The notes: generated by a model not told the origin, from the sequence alone. A stretch of 64,000 nt of DNA from Nitriliruptor sp040882055 (GCA_040882055.1 JBBECA010000051.1:47870-111869); one strand, 5' to 3'. Counted from the first letter of the stretch, positions 16,716 through 25,419 are shown. Numbers and translations: made by a program.

Positions 16716-18809
16716 CTACGTGCTCGACGGCTCGTCGCTCTCGGACGGGGGGGCGTCGGCGCCCGCCGACGCGGCGCCGGGGTCCGCGCTCGGACCGGCC
16801 GCGGCCGGGGGCGGGACCGCCGGCAGCTCGCTGCCCGGCATCGTCGGCGCGTCTCCCTCAGCGGGTGGCGAGTCCTTGGCTGGCGAGTCCTCCGCGGCTG
16901 GCGCGTCCTCCGCAGCTGGCGCGTCCTCCTCGGGCGCCGTGGCCGCGTCACCGCTGGCGGCGGCAGCGCCCGGGTCGGGGCTCGGACCTGCCTCGGCGGG
17001 CGGCGGCGTGGGGGACGGCGCGTCCATGGGTTCCGGAGCGAGCTCCGGCGTCGACGCGGGCACCTCGGCGTCGGAGGTCGCCGGTGGGGGTGTGAGCGGC
17101 AGATCGGGACGCGCGGGTCGCGGCACCGGGCTGGTGGCGGGCGGTCCGGCCGCGGGATCCGCGGTCGCCGGCGGGACCGGATGCTGGCCCGCATCGAGCT
17201 GTTCGGTCGCCGGTGCGGGGCCCTCGGCCTCGAGCTCCGCTTCCGCCTGGGGGTCCGGGTCGCCGGCGATGCCGTCGGGCAACCGCCGCTCGGTGCGACC
17301 CGAGGCCCAGTCGAGCGCCTTGGCGTGGCGATCGTCGGGGGTGATGCCAGCGGCGACCATCTGGTCGTGCACCGCCTGCGCCTGCTCAGCGTGACCCTTC
17401 TTGGCGTGGGCCCACATCAGCTCGCGGTAGACGGGTTCGTCGACGTACACCTTCCCGGCCGCGAGCGCGGTGACCAGCCGCCCGGCGACATCGAGCTGAC
17501 CGTTCTTCAGCACGGCCCCGACCACCTTCGACGCGTCGGAGGAGGTCGGCGCGAGTCCCTGACCCACCATCTCCGTCAGCAGCTCGACGGCGTCATCCAC
17601 ACGCTTCGCACGCAGCAGCGCACCGAGCAGCGTGCCGTAGTGCCGGCCGTGGGTGAGCGTGCCCGATGCGCGGAGCTTGGCGAGCAGCGCCTTGGCGTCG
17701 TCGAGGCGCTTGGCCTTCACCAGCGCCTCGACGAGGTCGCGTGCGACCCGCCGGTCGGCCGGGACGCCTCGGGCGACGGCATCGGCGAACAGCGCGATCG
17801 CGACGTCGAGCTCCCCGGCCTTCAGGTGCCCGCCGACGACCTCGACGAACAACGGCGGCGGGACCGGGACGCCGAGGATGAGCATCCAGTCCACGACACC
17901 CGACGCGGCGGCCAGGCGCCCGGCAGCGAGGCTGACCCGCCCGAGACCCTCGAGGTTCTCGCCCGAGGGGATCCGTCCGCGGTCCGCCAACGCGAGCGCG
18001 GTGGTCCAGGCGGCATCCGCGTCACCCGCAGCGATGCGGGCGGTGAGGACGGCGTTGACGTGGAAGGACGAGGGCTCGGTCCCAGCGTCACGCATCGCCC
18101 GCAGCCTGGCCTCGGCCGCCTCGGCGTCGCCGGCGCGCGCGTGGGCGAGCAGCAGCTCGGTGTGCACCTCACCGGGGAGCGCCACCCCGGCGCCGATCAG
18201 CCGGTCGAGCAGGTCGATGGCCCGTTCGGTGTGCCCCGCCCGGGCGATCATGGTGACCAGGTCGCTGGCGAGGGCGGGGTTCGGTGAGGCCCCGGCCAGC
18301 AACATCAGGTCGATGATGCTGCGCGTGTCCTTGATCGCGCGACGATCGAGGCAGTCACGCAACAGCCGGGTGTAGTCGGCGTCGGCCGCAGGCTGCCCGC
18401 GCGAGGCCATCTGACGCAGGACCGCGCGGGCCGCGGGGAACCGACCGGCGGCGTTGTAGATGCTGAGGACGACCGGGGCGTGGGACGGGTCGGGCTCGCT
18501 GCCCTCGGCGTGCAGCTCGTCGAGCGCCGCCAGCGCCTCGTCGGTGCGTCCGCCCCGGGCTGCGGCGATGGCGAGGTCCCATCGGATCGATGGGGCCGGC
18601 GGGTGGCCCGCCTCGGTCATCTGCGCGATGAGCTGGCGGGCGCCCTGGAGGTCCCGAGCAGCGAGGTGGGCCTGCAGGAGCAGCTCCCGGTGGATCGGCT
18701 GGATCTCGACGCCGCGGTCCGCCATCGATCGGTAGACCTGCTGGGACATGCGGAGGTCACCACTGAACCGCTGCAACGCTTCGGTGTACCTGGTGGCTTC
18801 GTCGGACAC
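16716..18809 (-). CDS. PPR-type solenoid protein with 13 exact 35-residue repeats
   Basis: 697 residues. Residues 38-492 are thirteen back-to-back helical-hairpin repeats, each exactly 35 residues, starting at 38, 73, 108 and so on. The pattern is Y/H-x2-LL...AGR...A..LL..M...G..P, the pentatricopeptide (PPR) consensus, not the 34-residue TPR. PPR proteins bind single-stranded RNA, one base per repeat. Code residues (6 and 1') are canonical in repeat 4 (Thr147/Asn177) and repeat 7 (Asn252/Ser282); many others are atypical. A Pro/Ala/Glu-rich disordered tail (about 510-697) follows. GTG start, with GGGAGG 7 bases upstream. It is divergent from RNase Z. No nuclease or editing domain is present. 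PPR proteins are rare in bacteria. Confidence 0.85.
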   Translation of the reverse strand: MSDEATRYTEALQRFSGDLRMSQQVYRSMADRGVEIQPIHRELLLQAHLAARDLQGARQLIAQMTEAGHPPAPSIRWDLAIAAARGGRTDEALAALDELHAEGSEPDPSHAPVVLSIYNAAGRFPAARAVLRQMASRGQPAADADYTRLLRDCLDRRAIKDTRSIIDLMLLAGASPNPALASDLVTMIARAGHTERAIDLLDRLIGAGVALPGEVHTELLLAHARAGDAEAAEARLRAMRDAGTEPSSFHVNAVLTARIAAGDADAAWTTALALADRGRIPSGENLEGLGRVSLAAGRLAAASGVVDWMLILGVPVPPPLFVEVVGGHLKAGELDVAIALFADAVARGVPADRRVARDLVEALVKAKRLDDAKALLAKLRASGTLTHGRHYGTLLGALLRAKRVDDAVELLTEMVGQGLAPTSSDASKVVGAVLKNGQLDVAGRLVTALAAGKVYVDEPVYRELMWAHAKKGHAEQAQAVHDQMVAAGITPDDRHAKALDWASGRTERRLPDGIAGDPDPQAEAELEAEGPAPATEQLDAGQHPVPPATADPAAGPPATSPVPRPARPDLPLTPPPATSDAEVPASTPELAPEPMDAPSPTPPPAEAGPSPDPGAAAASGDAATAPEEDAPAAEDAPAAEDSPAKDSPPAEGDAPTMPGSELPAVPPPAAAGPSADPGAASAGADAPPSESDEPSST

Positions 18810-19036
18810 GGCGGGACCTCCCGAACGCCCAGGCTGCCCCGCGGGACGCCCTCCGAGGTGCTGACGAGCCGAGGTGCCCGGCCGTCGATCGGGTGTCCGC
18901 CCGCGGCTCCAGCGAGCCGGGCTGCGCACCGACCCACGTGCGCTGTGGTGGCCGGCGGTCGGCCGCCAGCACCCTACCGGCCGGCCACCACGGGCGGCGG
19001 TGACTACCGTCGCGCTCCCACGACAGGAGCCAACCG
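18810..19036. promoter_or_regulatory. divergent control region, PPR gene / rnz
   Basis: 227 bases. TACCGT at 19005-19010 on the plus strand is a TANNNT -10 that would give a leader of about 20 bases for rnz. On the minus strand TAGGGT at 18971-18976 could serve the PPR gene. No -35 is convincing for either. The two boxes are about 30 bases apart, so the genes probably share control. No gene is seen in the gap. Confidence 0.35.
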
Positions 19037-19966
19037 GTGTCGGTGCGCGAGCTGCTGGTGCTCGGCACGGCGAGCCAGGTCCCGACCCGGACCCGCGCCC
19101 ACAACGGGTACCTGTTCCGCATCGATGGGGTCGGCGTCCTCGTCGACCCCGGCGAGGGCACCCAACGGCAGCTGACGTTCGGCGGCGCGCGTGCCTCGAG
19201 CATCGGCCACATCCTCGTGACGCACGCGCACGGGGACCACTGCCTCGGCTTGCCGGGCATCCTCCAGCGCCTGTCGCTCGACGGGGTGCCGGGGCCGGTG
19301 CACGTCCACTTCCCGCGCGACGCCGAGGGGTCGATCCGACGGCTGCGGCACGCCACGCCCTACGCGGACCACACCGAGGTGGTGCTGCACCCCGACGTCC
19401 CCGGGGAGGTCGGGACCGCGGACCGGTTCACCATCCGCGCCGTCGCGCTGTCCCACGGCACCTCGGACCTGCCTGTGCCGACGCTCGGGTGGCGCCTCGA
19501 GGAGGCGTCGGGACGACGGCTCGACCCGCGCCGGCTCGCGCGGTTCGGGGTCCCCCGCGCCGCACGGGGCGAGCTCGTGGCGGAGGGACGGGTGGATGTC
19601 GGCGGTCGCCGCATCGACCTGCACCAGGTCAGCGACCCCCGGCCGGGACAGGTCGCTGCCGTGATCATGGACACCAGGGACGGCGACGGCGCGAGGGCCT
19701 GCGCGGACGGGGCCGACCTGCTGGTCATCGAGGCGACCTTCCTCGAGGACCAGCGCGAGCTCGCCGAGGAGGTCGGGCATCTGACCGCCGGGCAGGCAGC
19801 CACGATCGCCCGCGACGTCGGCGCACGACGCGTGGTCCTCACCCACCTCTCGCAGCGCTACCCGGACCTCACCGGCCACCTCGAGGAGGCTCGGGCGGTC
19901 GCCCCGGAACTCGACCTGACCGTGGCCAGCGACCTCGACGTGATCCCGTTCCCGCCCCGCCGCTGA
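19037..19966 (+). CDS. rnz: ribonuclease Z (tRNA 3' endonuclease family)
   Basis: 309 residues, the normal short RNase Z length. It removes 3' trailers from pre-tRNA. Visible motifs are DPGEGTQRQL near the N-terminus, the metal-binding THAHGDHCLG, SHGTSDL, a DTRDG metal site, EATFLEDQ...GHLTAGQAA and LTHLSQRY near the end. GTG start, with ACAGGAG upstream. It is divergent from the PPR gene and convergent with dapB. General metallo-beta-lactamase activity cannot be excluded, but the motif set is the RNase Z one. Confidence 0.92.
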   Translation: MSVRELLVLGTASQVPTRTRAHNGYLFRIDGVGVLVDPGEGTQRQLTFGGARASSIGHILVTHAHGDHCLGLPGILQRLSLDGVPGPVHVHFPRDAEGSIRRLRHATPYADHTEVVLHPDVPGEVGTADRFTIRAVALSHGTSDLPVPTLGWRLEEASGRRLDPRRLARFGVPRAARGELVAEGRVDVGGRRIDLHQVSDPRPGQVAAVIMDTRDGDGARACADGADLLVIEATFLEDQRELAEEVGHLTAGQAATIARDVGARRVVLTHLSQRYPDLTGHLEEARAVAPELDLTVASDLDVIPFPPRR

Positions 19967-20009
19967 ACCCCGGGGGCCGCGACGAGCGCCGGCGGTCACG
20001 TGCCGACAG

Positions 20010-20795
20010 TCACAGCACGTGTTCGAGCCCGACGACGCAGCCGTGGAGCCCGCCGACCTTGCGGCACGCCAGCAGCACCCCCGGCATGAACGACGTCCGG
20101 TCGAGCGAGCGGTGCGAGATGGTGAGCGTCTGTCCGACACCCCCGAAGACGACGTCCTCGTCGGCGACGATCCCCGGGAGCCGGACCGAGTGGATCCGGA
20201 TGTCGGCGTGCGTCGCGCCACGCGCTCCCGGGTGACGGTCGTCCCCGGCCGGGGCCTCCGGGACCTCGCGGCGGGCTTCGGCGACGAGCTCGGCGGTGCG
20301 GAGAGCCGTCCCGGACGGGGCGTCGACCTTGGCGTCGTGGTGGCGTTCGATGATCTCGACGTGTGGCAGGTGCTTGGCCGCCTCGGCGGCGAACTGCATG
20401 AGCAGCACCGCACCGATGGCGAAGTTCGGGGCGATGAGCACGTTCGCCGACCCCGACGCGGCCAGCTCCTTGCACGCGGCGAGGTCCTCGTCGGCGATCC
20501 CCGTCGCGCCGACGACCGCGTGGATGTCGTGCTCGAGCAGCCACCGGAGGTTGTCGCCGACCGTCGCGGGACCGGTGAACTCCACGGCGACCTCGGCGCC
20601 GGCCGCGACGAGCTCGTCCAGCTCGGCCGCCACGGTCAGGTCGCTGTCGATGCCGGCGACCTCACGCAGCGCGTCCCCGGCGCGGGACGGGTCCACGGCC
20701 GCGACGAGCTCGAGGTCGTCCGCGCCGTCCACGGCCCGGCACACCTCGCTGCCCATGCGTCCACCTGCGCCGACCACTCCGACCTTCACCGTCAC
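20010..20795 (-). CDS. dapB: 4-hydroxy-tetrahydrodipicolinate reductase
   Basis: 261 residues. It reduces the DapA product with NAD(P)H on the way to diaminopimelate. The nucleotide motif is GVVGAGGRMG (6-15); the active-site segment ERHHDAKVDAPSGTA has His152, His153 and Lys156. GTG start, with GAGGAG 5 bases upstream. It follows the M16 peptidase gene on the same strand with a 68-base gap, the usual actinobacterial order (pnp, M16, dapB). Confidence 0.97.
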   Translation of the reverse strand: MTVKVGVVGAGGRMGSEVCRAVDGADDLELVAAVDPSRAGDALREVAGIDSDLTVAAELDELVAAGAEVAVEFTGPATVGDNLRWLLEHDIHAVVGATGIADEDLAACKELAASGSANVLIAPNFAIGAVLLMQFAAEAAKHLPHVEIIERHHDAKVDAPSGTALRTAELVAEARREVPEAPAGDDRHPGARGATHADIRIHSVRLPGIVADEDVVFGGVGQTLTISHRSLDRTSFMPGVLLACRKVGGLHGCVVGLEHVL

Positions 20796-20863
20796 GGCTG
20801 CTCCTCGCCTCGGTCCGTTGCGCGCGACGCTAGCGGCGCACCCTCCGGCCGGTCGGGGACCGG

Positions 20864-22132
20864 TCAGCCGAGGGCGCCGAGGAAACGATCGGTCTCGTCC
20901 TCGGCGAACGGGCCGACGACGGCGAGGTCGGCTGCCGCCCCGAGGACCCGGTCGGCGACGCGGCGGACGTCCTCGACGGTCACGCCCGCGATGCGCTCGA
21001 GGGCGTCGTCGACGGTCACGATCGGCACGCCGGTCGCCACCTGCTTGCCGATCCGGCTCATCCGCGAACCGGTGTCCTCGAGCCCGAGCACGGTCCCACC
21101 CGTGAGCGCACCCTTGGCACGCGCGACCTCGTCCTCGTCGAGGTCGACCCGGACCCGGTCGAGCTCGGAACGGAGCACGCCGAGGGTCTCGTCCACCTTG
21201 CCGGGTGCCGTGCCCACGTACGCGCCGACCAGCCCGGCGTCGCGGTACGAGGAGCTGTAGCTGTAGGTGGAGTAGCACAACCCTCGGACCTCGCGGAGCT
21301 CCTGGAACAGACGCGAGGACATCCCGCCGCCGAGCGCCACGTTCAGGACCCGTAGCGGCCACCGGTCCGGGTCGACCTGGTCGACACCCGGGTAGCCGAG
21401 GACGAGGTGCGCCTGCTCGGTGGGGCGGTGCCGGATCCGCAGCTGGCGGGCGCTGTAGGCCGTCGGTGGCGTCCGCCGCGGGGGCGCGCCTCCGGGGCGG
21501 CCGAGGTCGCCGAGGAGCTCGTCGGTGAGCCGCACGAGCGTCGCGTGATCGACGGCCCCGGCGGCGGCCACGGTCAGGTTCTCGGGGCGGTAGGTCGCGA
21601 GGTAGTGGTCGTGGATCGTGTCGCGGTGCAGACCGGTGATCGACGCGACGGTGCCGAGCGTCTCGAGCGCCAGGGGGTGATCGCCGAGGACCAGCTCCGA
21701 GAGGTCGGAGTGGACGAGGTCGTCGGGCGTGTCGTGGTGGATGTCGATCTCGGAGAGCACCACCTGGCGCTCGGCCTCGATGTCCTCGGGGGTGTTCCGG
21801 GCGTCGACCAGCATGTCGGCGAGCACGTCGAAGGCGAGCGGGAGGTCGTCATCGAGCACGCGTGCGTAGAAGCAGGTGACCTCCTTGGAGGTGAAGGCGT
21901 TCATCTCACCGCCGACCGCGTCGAGCGCCTCGGCGATGTCCCGGGCAGAGCGCTTCGCGGTGCCCTTGAACAGCGTGTGCTCGAGGAAGTGGGACGCTCC
22001 GAGCTGCTCCGGTGACTCGTCCCGAGAGCCGACGCCGAGCCACAGCCCGAGGGTCACCGAGCGAACGGCGGGCATCGGGTCGGTGACCACCCGCACCCCG
22101 GACGGCAACACGGTCAGCTCGGTGTCCTGCAC
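20864..22132 (-). CDS. M16-family zinc peptidase (processing-peptidase-like)
   Basis: 422 residues. The inverted zinc motif HFLEH is at 48-52, with a distal Glu in the ERQVVLSEI segment. Two M16 domains are visible, the second with GGGMSSRLFQELRE. Homologues cleave short peptides or signal peptides; the gene is conserved next to pnp in actinobacteria but its substrate is not settled. GTG start, with GAGGAG upstream. A strong hairpin separates it from pnp. Confidence 0.95.
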   Translation of the reverse strand: MQDTELTVLPSGVRVVTDPMPAVRSVTLGLWLGVGSRDESPEQLGASHFLEHTLFKGTAKRSARDIAEALDAVGGEMNAFTSKEVTCFYARVLDDDLPLAFDVLADMLVDARNTPEDIEAERQVVLSEIDIHHDTPDDLVHSDLSELVLGDHPLALETLGTVASITGLHRDTIHDHYLATYRPENLTVAAAGAVDHATLVRLTDELLGDLGRPGGAPPRRTPPTAYSARQLRIRHRPTEQAHLVLGYPGVDQVDPDRWPLRVLNVALGGGMSSRLFQELREVRGLCYSTYSYSSSYRDAGLVGAYVGTAPGKVDETLGVLRSELDRVRVDLDEDEVARAKGALTGGTVLGLEDTGSRMSRIGKQVATGVPIVTVDDALERIAGVTVEDVRRVADRVLGAAADLAVVGPFAEDETDRFLGALG

Positions 22133-22150
22133 GGTGTCTCCTCGGGATGG

Positions 22151-22185
22151 ACCGACGGCGGTCCCCGGAAGGGACCGCCGTCGGT
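22151..22185 (-). terminator. pnp terminator, perfect 15-bp stem
   Basis: Positions 22151-22165 and 22171-22185 are perfect reverse complements around a 5-base loop (CGGAA on plus). It lies 20 bases after the pnp stop and 18 bases before the M16 start codon. It has no T run. It may end pnp mRNA or only attenuate into the M16 gene. Confidence 0.85.
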
Positions 22186-22205
22186 CGTGCTACGGGTGCT
22201 GCGGA

Positions 22206-24695
22206 TCAGTCGCGCTCACGCGACCGGCTGCGGGTACGCGTGCGGGTGCGCTCGCCCCCGCCGTCGCCGTCGCCGCCACGCTCGCGGCCTCCACGCTCAC
22301 GACCGCCACGCTCGTTGCCGCCGTCACCGGCGTCGGAACGCTCGCCGCCGCCATCGCGACCGCCACGCTCACGGCCACCACGCTCACGGCCACCGTCACC
22401 GGCGTCGGAACGCTCGCCGCCGCCATCGCGACCGCCACGCTCACGACCGCCACGTTCACGGCCACCGCGGTCGCCGCCGGCGTCGTCGGCCTTCTCGGCC
22501 TTGTCACCGACGTACTCGAGCTTGAACTTGCGACCGCCGTCGAGGACGTCGATCACCTGGACGAGGACGGCTTCGCCGACCTGGACCGCCTCCTCGGCGT
22601 GGTTCAGGCGCTTGCCGGCCTTCTTCGACAGCTCCGAGATGTGGAGCAGGCCGTCGGTGCCCGGGGTGAGCGACACGAACGCGCCGAAGTCGACGGTCTT
22701 GACCACGAGGGCGTTGTACTTCTCGCCCTTCTCCGGCAGGACCGGGTTCGCGATGGCGTTGACGCGGTCGAGGGCGTCCTGCGCGATCTCCTTGGAGTTC
22801 GCGTAGATCTTGACCACGCCGCGGCCGCCCTCCTCGTCGACGTCGATCTGGGCGCCGGTCTCCTCGACCAGCTCCTTGATGATCGCACCACGCGGGCCGA
22901 TGATCGCACCGATCTTGTCCTGCGGGATGTAGACCAGTTCGACGCGCGGGGCGGTCTCGGCGACCTCCTCGCGGGGCTCGGAGATCGCCGCGTTCATCAC
23001 GTCGAGGATCTCCATACGGGCGTCGCGCGCCTGCAGCAGGGCTGCCTGGAGCACGTCCGCCGGGATGCCGGAGATCTTGGTGTCGAGCTGGAGCGCGGTG
23101 ATGAACTCCTTCGGACCGGCGACCTTGAAGTCCATGTCGCCGAAGAAGTCCTCGACGCCCTGGATGTCGGTCAGGGTCGTGTACTTGCCGTTCTCGTAGA
23201 CCAGGCCCATCGCGATACCGGAGACCGGCGCGTGGACCGGTACACCGCCGTCCATGAGGGCGAGCGAGGTGGCGCAGACCGATCCCATCGAGGTCGAACC
23301 GTTGGAGCTGAGCACGTCCGAGACGATGCGCATGGCGTAGGGCCACTGGTCGTTCTCGGGCAGCATCGGGACGATCGCCCGCTCGGCGAGGGCGCCGTGG
23401 CCGATCTCGCGACGCTTCGGCGAGCCGACGCGGCCGGCCTCACCGGTCGAGTAGGGCGGCATGTTGTAGTGGTGCATGAACAGCTTCTCGTCCTCGGGGT
23501 CGAGGGTGTCGAGACGCTGGCCTTCACGGGTGGTGCCGAGGGCGAGCACGCTCAGGACCTGGGTGTCACCGCGCTGGAACAGCGAGGAACCGTGGGTCTT
23601 GGGCAGGACGCCGACCTGCGCGGTGACGGGACGCAGGTCGGTGACGCTGCGACCGTCGATGCGGAAGCCCTCGTCGACGATGAGGCGACGGACGACCTTC
23701 TTCTCGGTCGTGCGGAACGCCTCGCCCGCCTGCTTCTTGACCTCGCCCTCGTCGAGGTCACCGACACCGGCCTCGACGACCTGCGAGACGACCTCCTTGC
23801 GGATGACGCCGATGGCCTCGTCCTTGTCGGCCTTGCTCAGCTCACCCTGACGGTAGAGCTCCTCGACCCGTCCGGAACCGGCGGACCAGACCGCGTCGAA
23901 CACCTCGTCGGAGTGGTCCGGGAAGAGCGGGAACTCGCCGGCGTCGCGGACGCCGACCTGGTCGACGAAGGTCTGCTGCGCCTCGCAGAGCTGCTTGATG
24001 ATCGGCTTGACGTCCTCGATCGCCTGACCGACGACCTGCTCGGTCGGCGCCGGGGCGCCCATGTCGACCTTGACCCACGCGTCCGGGGTCGCCTCGGCCT
24101 CGATCATCAGGATCGCGACCTCGCCGTCATCGGCCACGCGCCCGGAGATGACCATGTTGAACACGGCCTCCTCCTCGAGCTCCTCGAAGGAGGGGAAGGC
24201 GACCCACGAGCCGTCGCGCAGCATCGCGTACCGGACCGCGGCGACCGGACCCGCGAACGGGATGCCCGACAGCATGGTCGACAGCGACGAACCGTTCATC
24301 GCCACGACGTCGTAGGGGTCGAACTGGGTGGTCTGGATGATGGTGTTGACGACCTGGACCTCGTTGCGCAGACCCTCAGCGAAGGTCGGACGCAGCGGAC
24401 GGTCGGTCAGCCGGCACACCAGGATGGCGTTCTCCGACGGCCGGCCCTCGCGCTTGAAGAAGCTGCCCGGGATGCGCCCGCTGGCGTACATCCGCTCCTC
24501 CACCTCGATCGTGAGGGGGAAGAAGGGCAGGAAGTCCTTCACCTGGCTCGATGCGGTCGTGGTGGTCAGGACCTTGGTGTCACCGAGGCTGGTGACGACC
24601 GCGCCGCCCGCCTGGGCGGCCAGGGTCCCGGCCTCGAAGGTGATCGTCTTGCCGTCGATGTCGACGGTCAGCTCGTGTTGTCCGAGCGTGCCCAC
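22206..24695 (-). CDS. pnp: polyribonucleotide nucleotidyltransferase (PNPase) with RGG-repeat tail
   Basis: 829 residues. It degrades RNA 3'-5' by phosphorolysis. Two RNase PH domains (FFKREGRPSE in the first; GDTQVLSVLALGTTREGQR and MGSVCATSLALMDGG in the second) are followed by KH (IIGPRGAIIKE) and S1 (GAFVSLTPGTDGLLHISE) domains. Residues 741-829 form an unusual tail with eight RGG triplets, Arg/Asp/Gly repeats and a final RTRTRTRSRSR. The GTG at 24695 has GAGGAGG 4 bases upstream; longer starts add unrelated Arg-rich sequence. It lies downstream of rpsO, as in most bacteria. Confidence 0.97.
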   Translation of the reverse strand: MGTLGQHELTVDIDGKTITFEAGTLAAQAGGAVVTSLGDTKVLTTTTASSQVKDFLPFFPLTIEVEERMYASGRIPGSFFKREGRPSENAILVCRLTDRPLRPTFAEGLRNEVQVVNTIIQTTQFDPYDVVAMNGSSLSTMLSGIPFAGPVAAVRYAMLRDGSWVAFPSFEELEEEAVFNMVISGRVADDGEVAILMIEAEATPDAWVKVDMGAPAPTEQVVGQAIEDVKPIIKQLCEAQQTFVDQVGVRDAGEFPLFPDHSDEVFDAVWSAGSGRVEELYRQGELSKADKDEAIGVIRKEVVSQVVEAGVGDLDEGEVKKQAGEAFRTTEKKVVRRLIVDEGFRIDGRSVTDLRPVTAQVGVLPKTHGSSLFQRGDTQVLSVLALGTTREGQRLDTLDPEDEKLFMHHYNMPPYSTGEAGRVGSPKRREIGHGALAERAIVPMLPENDQWPYAMRIVSDVLSSNGSTSMGSVCATSLALMDGGVPVHAPVSGIAMGLVYENGKYTTLTDIQGVEDFFGDMDFKVAGPKEFITALQLDTKISGIPADVLQAALLQARDARMEILDVMNAAISEPREEVAETAPRVELVYIPQDKIGAIIGPRGAIIKELVEETGAQIDVDEEGGRGVVKIYANSKEIAQDALDRVNAIANPVLPEKGEKYNALVVKTVDFGAFVSLTPGTDGLLHISELSKKAGKRLNHAEEAVQVGEAVLVQVIDVLDGGRKFKLEYVGDKAEKADDAGGDRGGRERGGRERGGRDGGGERSDAGDGGRERGGRERGGRDGGGERSDAGDGGNERGGRERGGRERGGDGDGGGERTRTRTRSRSRERD
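22321..22464 (-). repeat. two 72-bp tandem repeats encoding the PNPase RGG tail
   Basis: Copy 1 is 22321-22392 and copy 2 is 22393-22464; they differ at about three bases. Each encodes 24 residues with the pattern RERGGRERGGRDGGGERSDA and GDGG. Partial copies flank them. In-frame tandem duplication is the likely origin and could change tail length between strains. Confidence 0.85.
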
Positions 24696-24904
24696 TGGGC
24701 CTCCTCGTTGTTCTCCCACGCACCTGCGCGGGTTCCTCACGCACCATGCGTGACGGTTCCTTGTCGTCGCTGCCCGGGCCCGTGCGATCTGCCGCCTACG
24801 CGGCGCCGGCGCATCCGTGGGGGCGGCTCGAGCCTCGTCCCGAGAACGGGGTCGAGGTCTTCGAGGCGTCGCCACGGACGTCCGACGGCACTGGTCCGGG
24901 AAGC

Positions 24905-24939
24905 ACGCGAGCCGGTCCCCCGCGGGGTCCGGCTCGCGT
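24905..24939 (-). terminator. rpsO terminator hairpin
   Basis: Arms 24905-24915 and 24929-24939 are a perfect 11-bp inverted repeat, extended inside by a T-T mismatch and four G-C pairs around a 3-base loop. It starts 7 bases after the rpsO stop. The remaining 209 bases to pnp hold no gene, so pnp may have its own promoter or depend on read-through. Confidence 0.8.
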
Positions 24940-24946
24940 TCGTTCC

Positions 24947-25219
24947 TTAGCGCCGGAGCTCGAGCTCCGAGATCAGCGAGCGGTAGCGCTCGATGTCCTT
25001 GCCCTTCAGGTAGTTCAGGAGTCGTCGCCGTTGACCCACCAGCATCAGCAGCCCTCGCCGCGAGTGGTGGTCGTGCTTGTGCTCCTTGAGGTGCTCGGTG
25101 AGGTGGCTGATGCGCTGGGTCATCAGCGCCACCTGGACCTCCGGGGAGCCGGTGTCGCCCTCGTTGCGGGCGAAGCGTTCGATGATCTGTTGCTTGTCGT
25201 CCGGGAGCGCGACGGCCAA
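24947..25219 (-). CDS. rpsO: 30S ribosomal protein S15
   Basis: 90 residues, the normal size. The core GDTGSPEVQVALMTQRI, HKHDHHSRRGLLMLVGQR and LLNYLKGKD is typical of S15, which binds 16S rRNA early in 30S assembly. The TTG at 25219 was chosen because AGGAG lies 7 bases upstream and the length then matches the family; a longer in-frame start at 25366 would add unrelated sequence. It is followed by a strong hairpin and then pnp. Confidence 0.97.
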   Translation of the reverse strand: MAVALPDDKQQIIERFARNEGDTGSPEVQVALMTQRISHLTEHLKEHKHDHHSRRGLLMLVGQRRRLLNYLKGKDIERYRSLISELELRR

Positions 25220-25419
25220 GGGACTTCTCCTGCGGGTTCGTGTGGACCCTGCACCGCCGGGCCGGGACGCGGACCTATCGGAGGTCGCTTCCCGCCGGGG
25301 GTCCGCTCGCGGCGGCGCACGATCGCGCGCAGCTGAGTCCGGCAACCCCGACGCCCGTACGGGCACGGTGAGACGACCCGAGGACGGGTCGCCGCGTGCA
25401 GTGTGCCCCGAGGGTGCGT

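Noticed and set aside
16716..18809. Reading the PPR protein as a TPR protein
   Set aside because: The period is exactly 35, not 34, and the TPR residues (W4, G8, Y11 pattern) are not seen.
19967..20009. Terminator between convergent rnz and dapB
   Set aside because: No inverted repeat of useful length in the 43 bases.
21876..24950. Open frame of 1024 codons on the plus strand opposite pnp
   Set aside because: It is the complement of a clear PNPase gene; its composition is that of a GC-rich shadow frame with no recognisable domain.
25372..25392. 7-bp stem upstream of rpsO as a strong terminator
   Set aside because: Short stem and no T run; mentioned in the kinase entry only.
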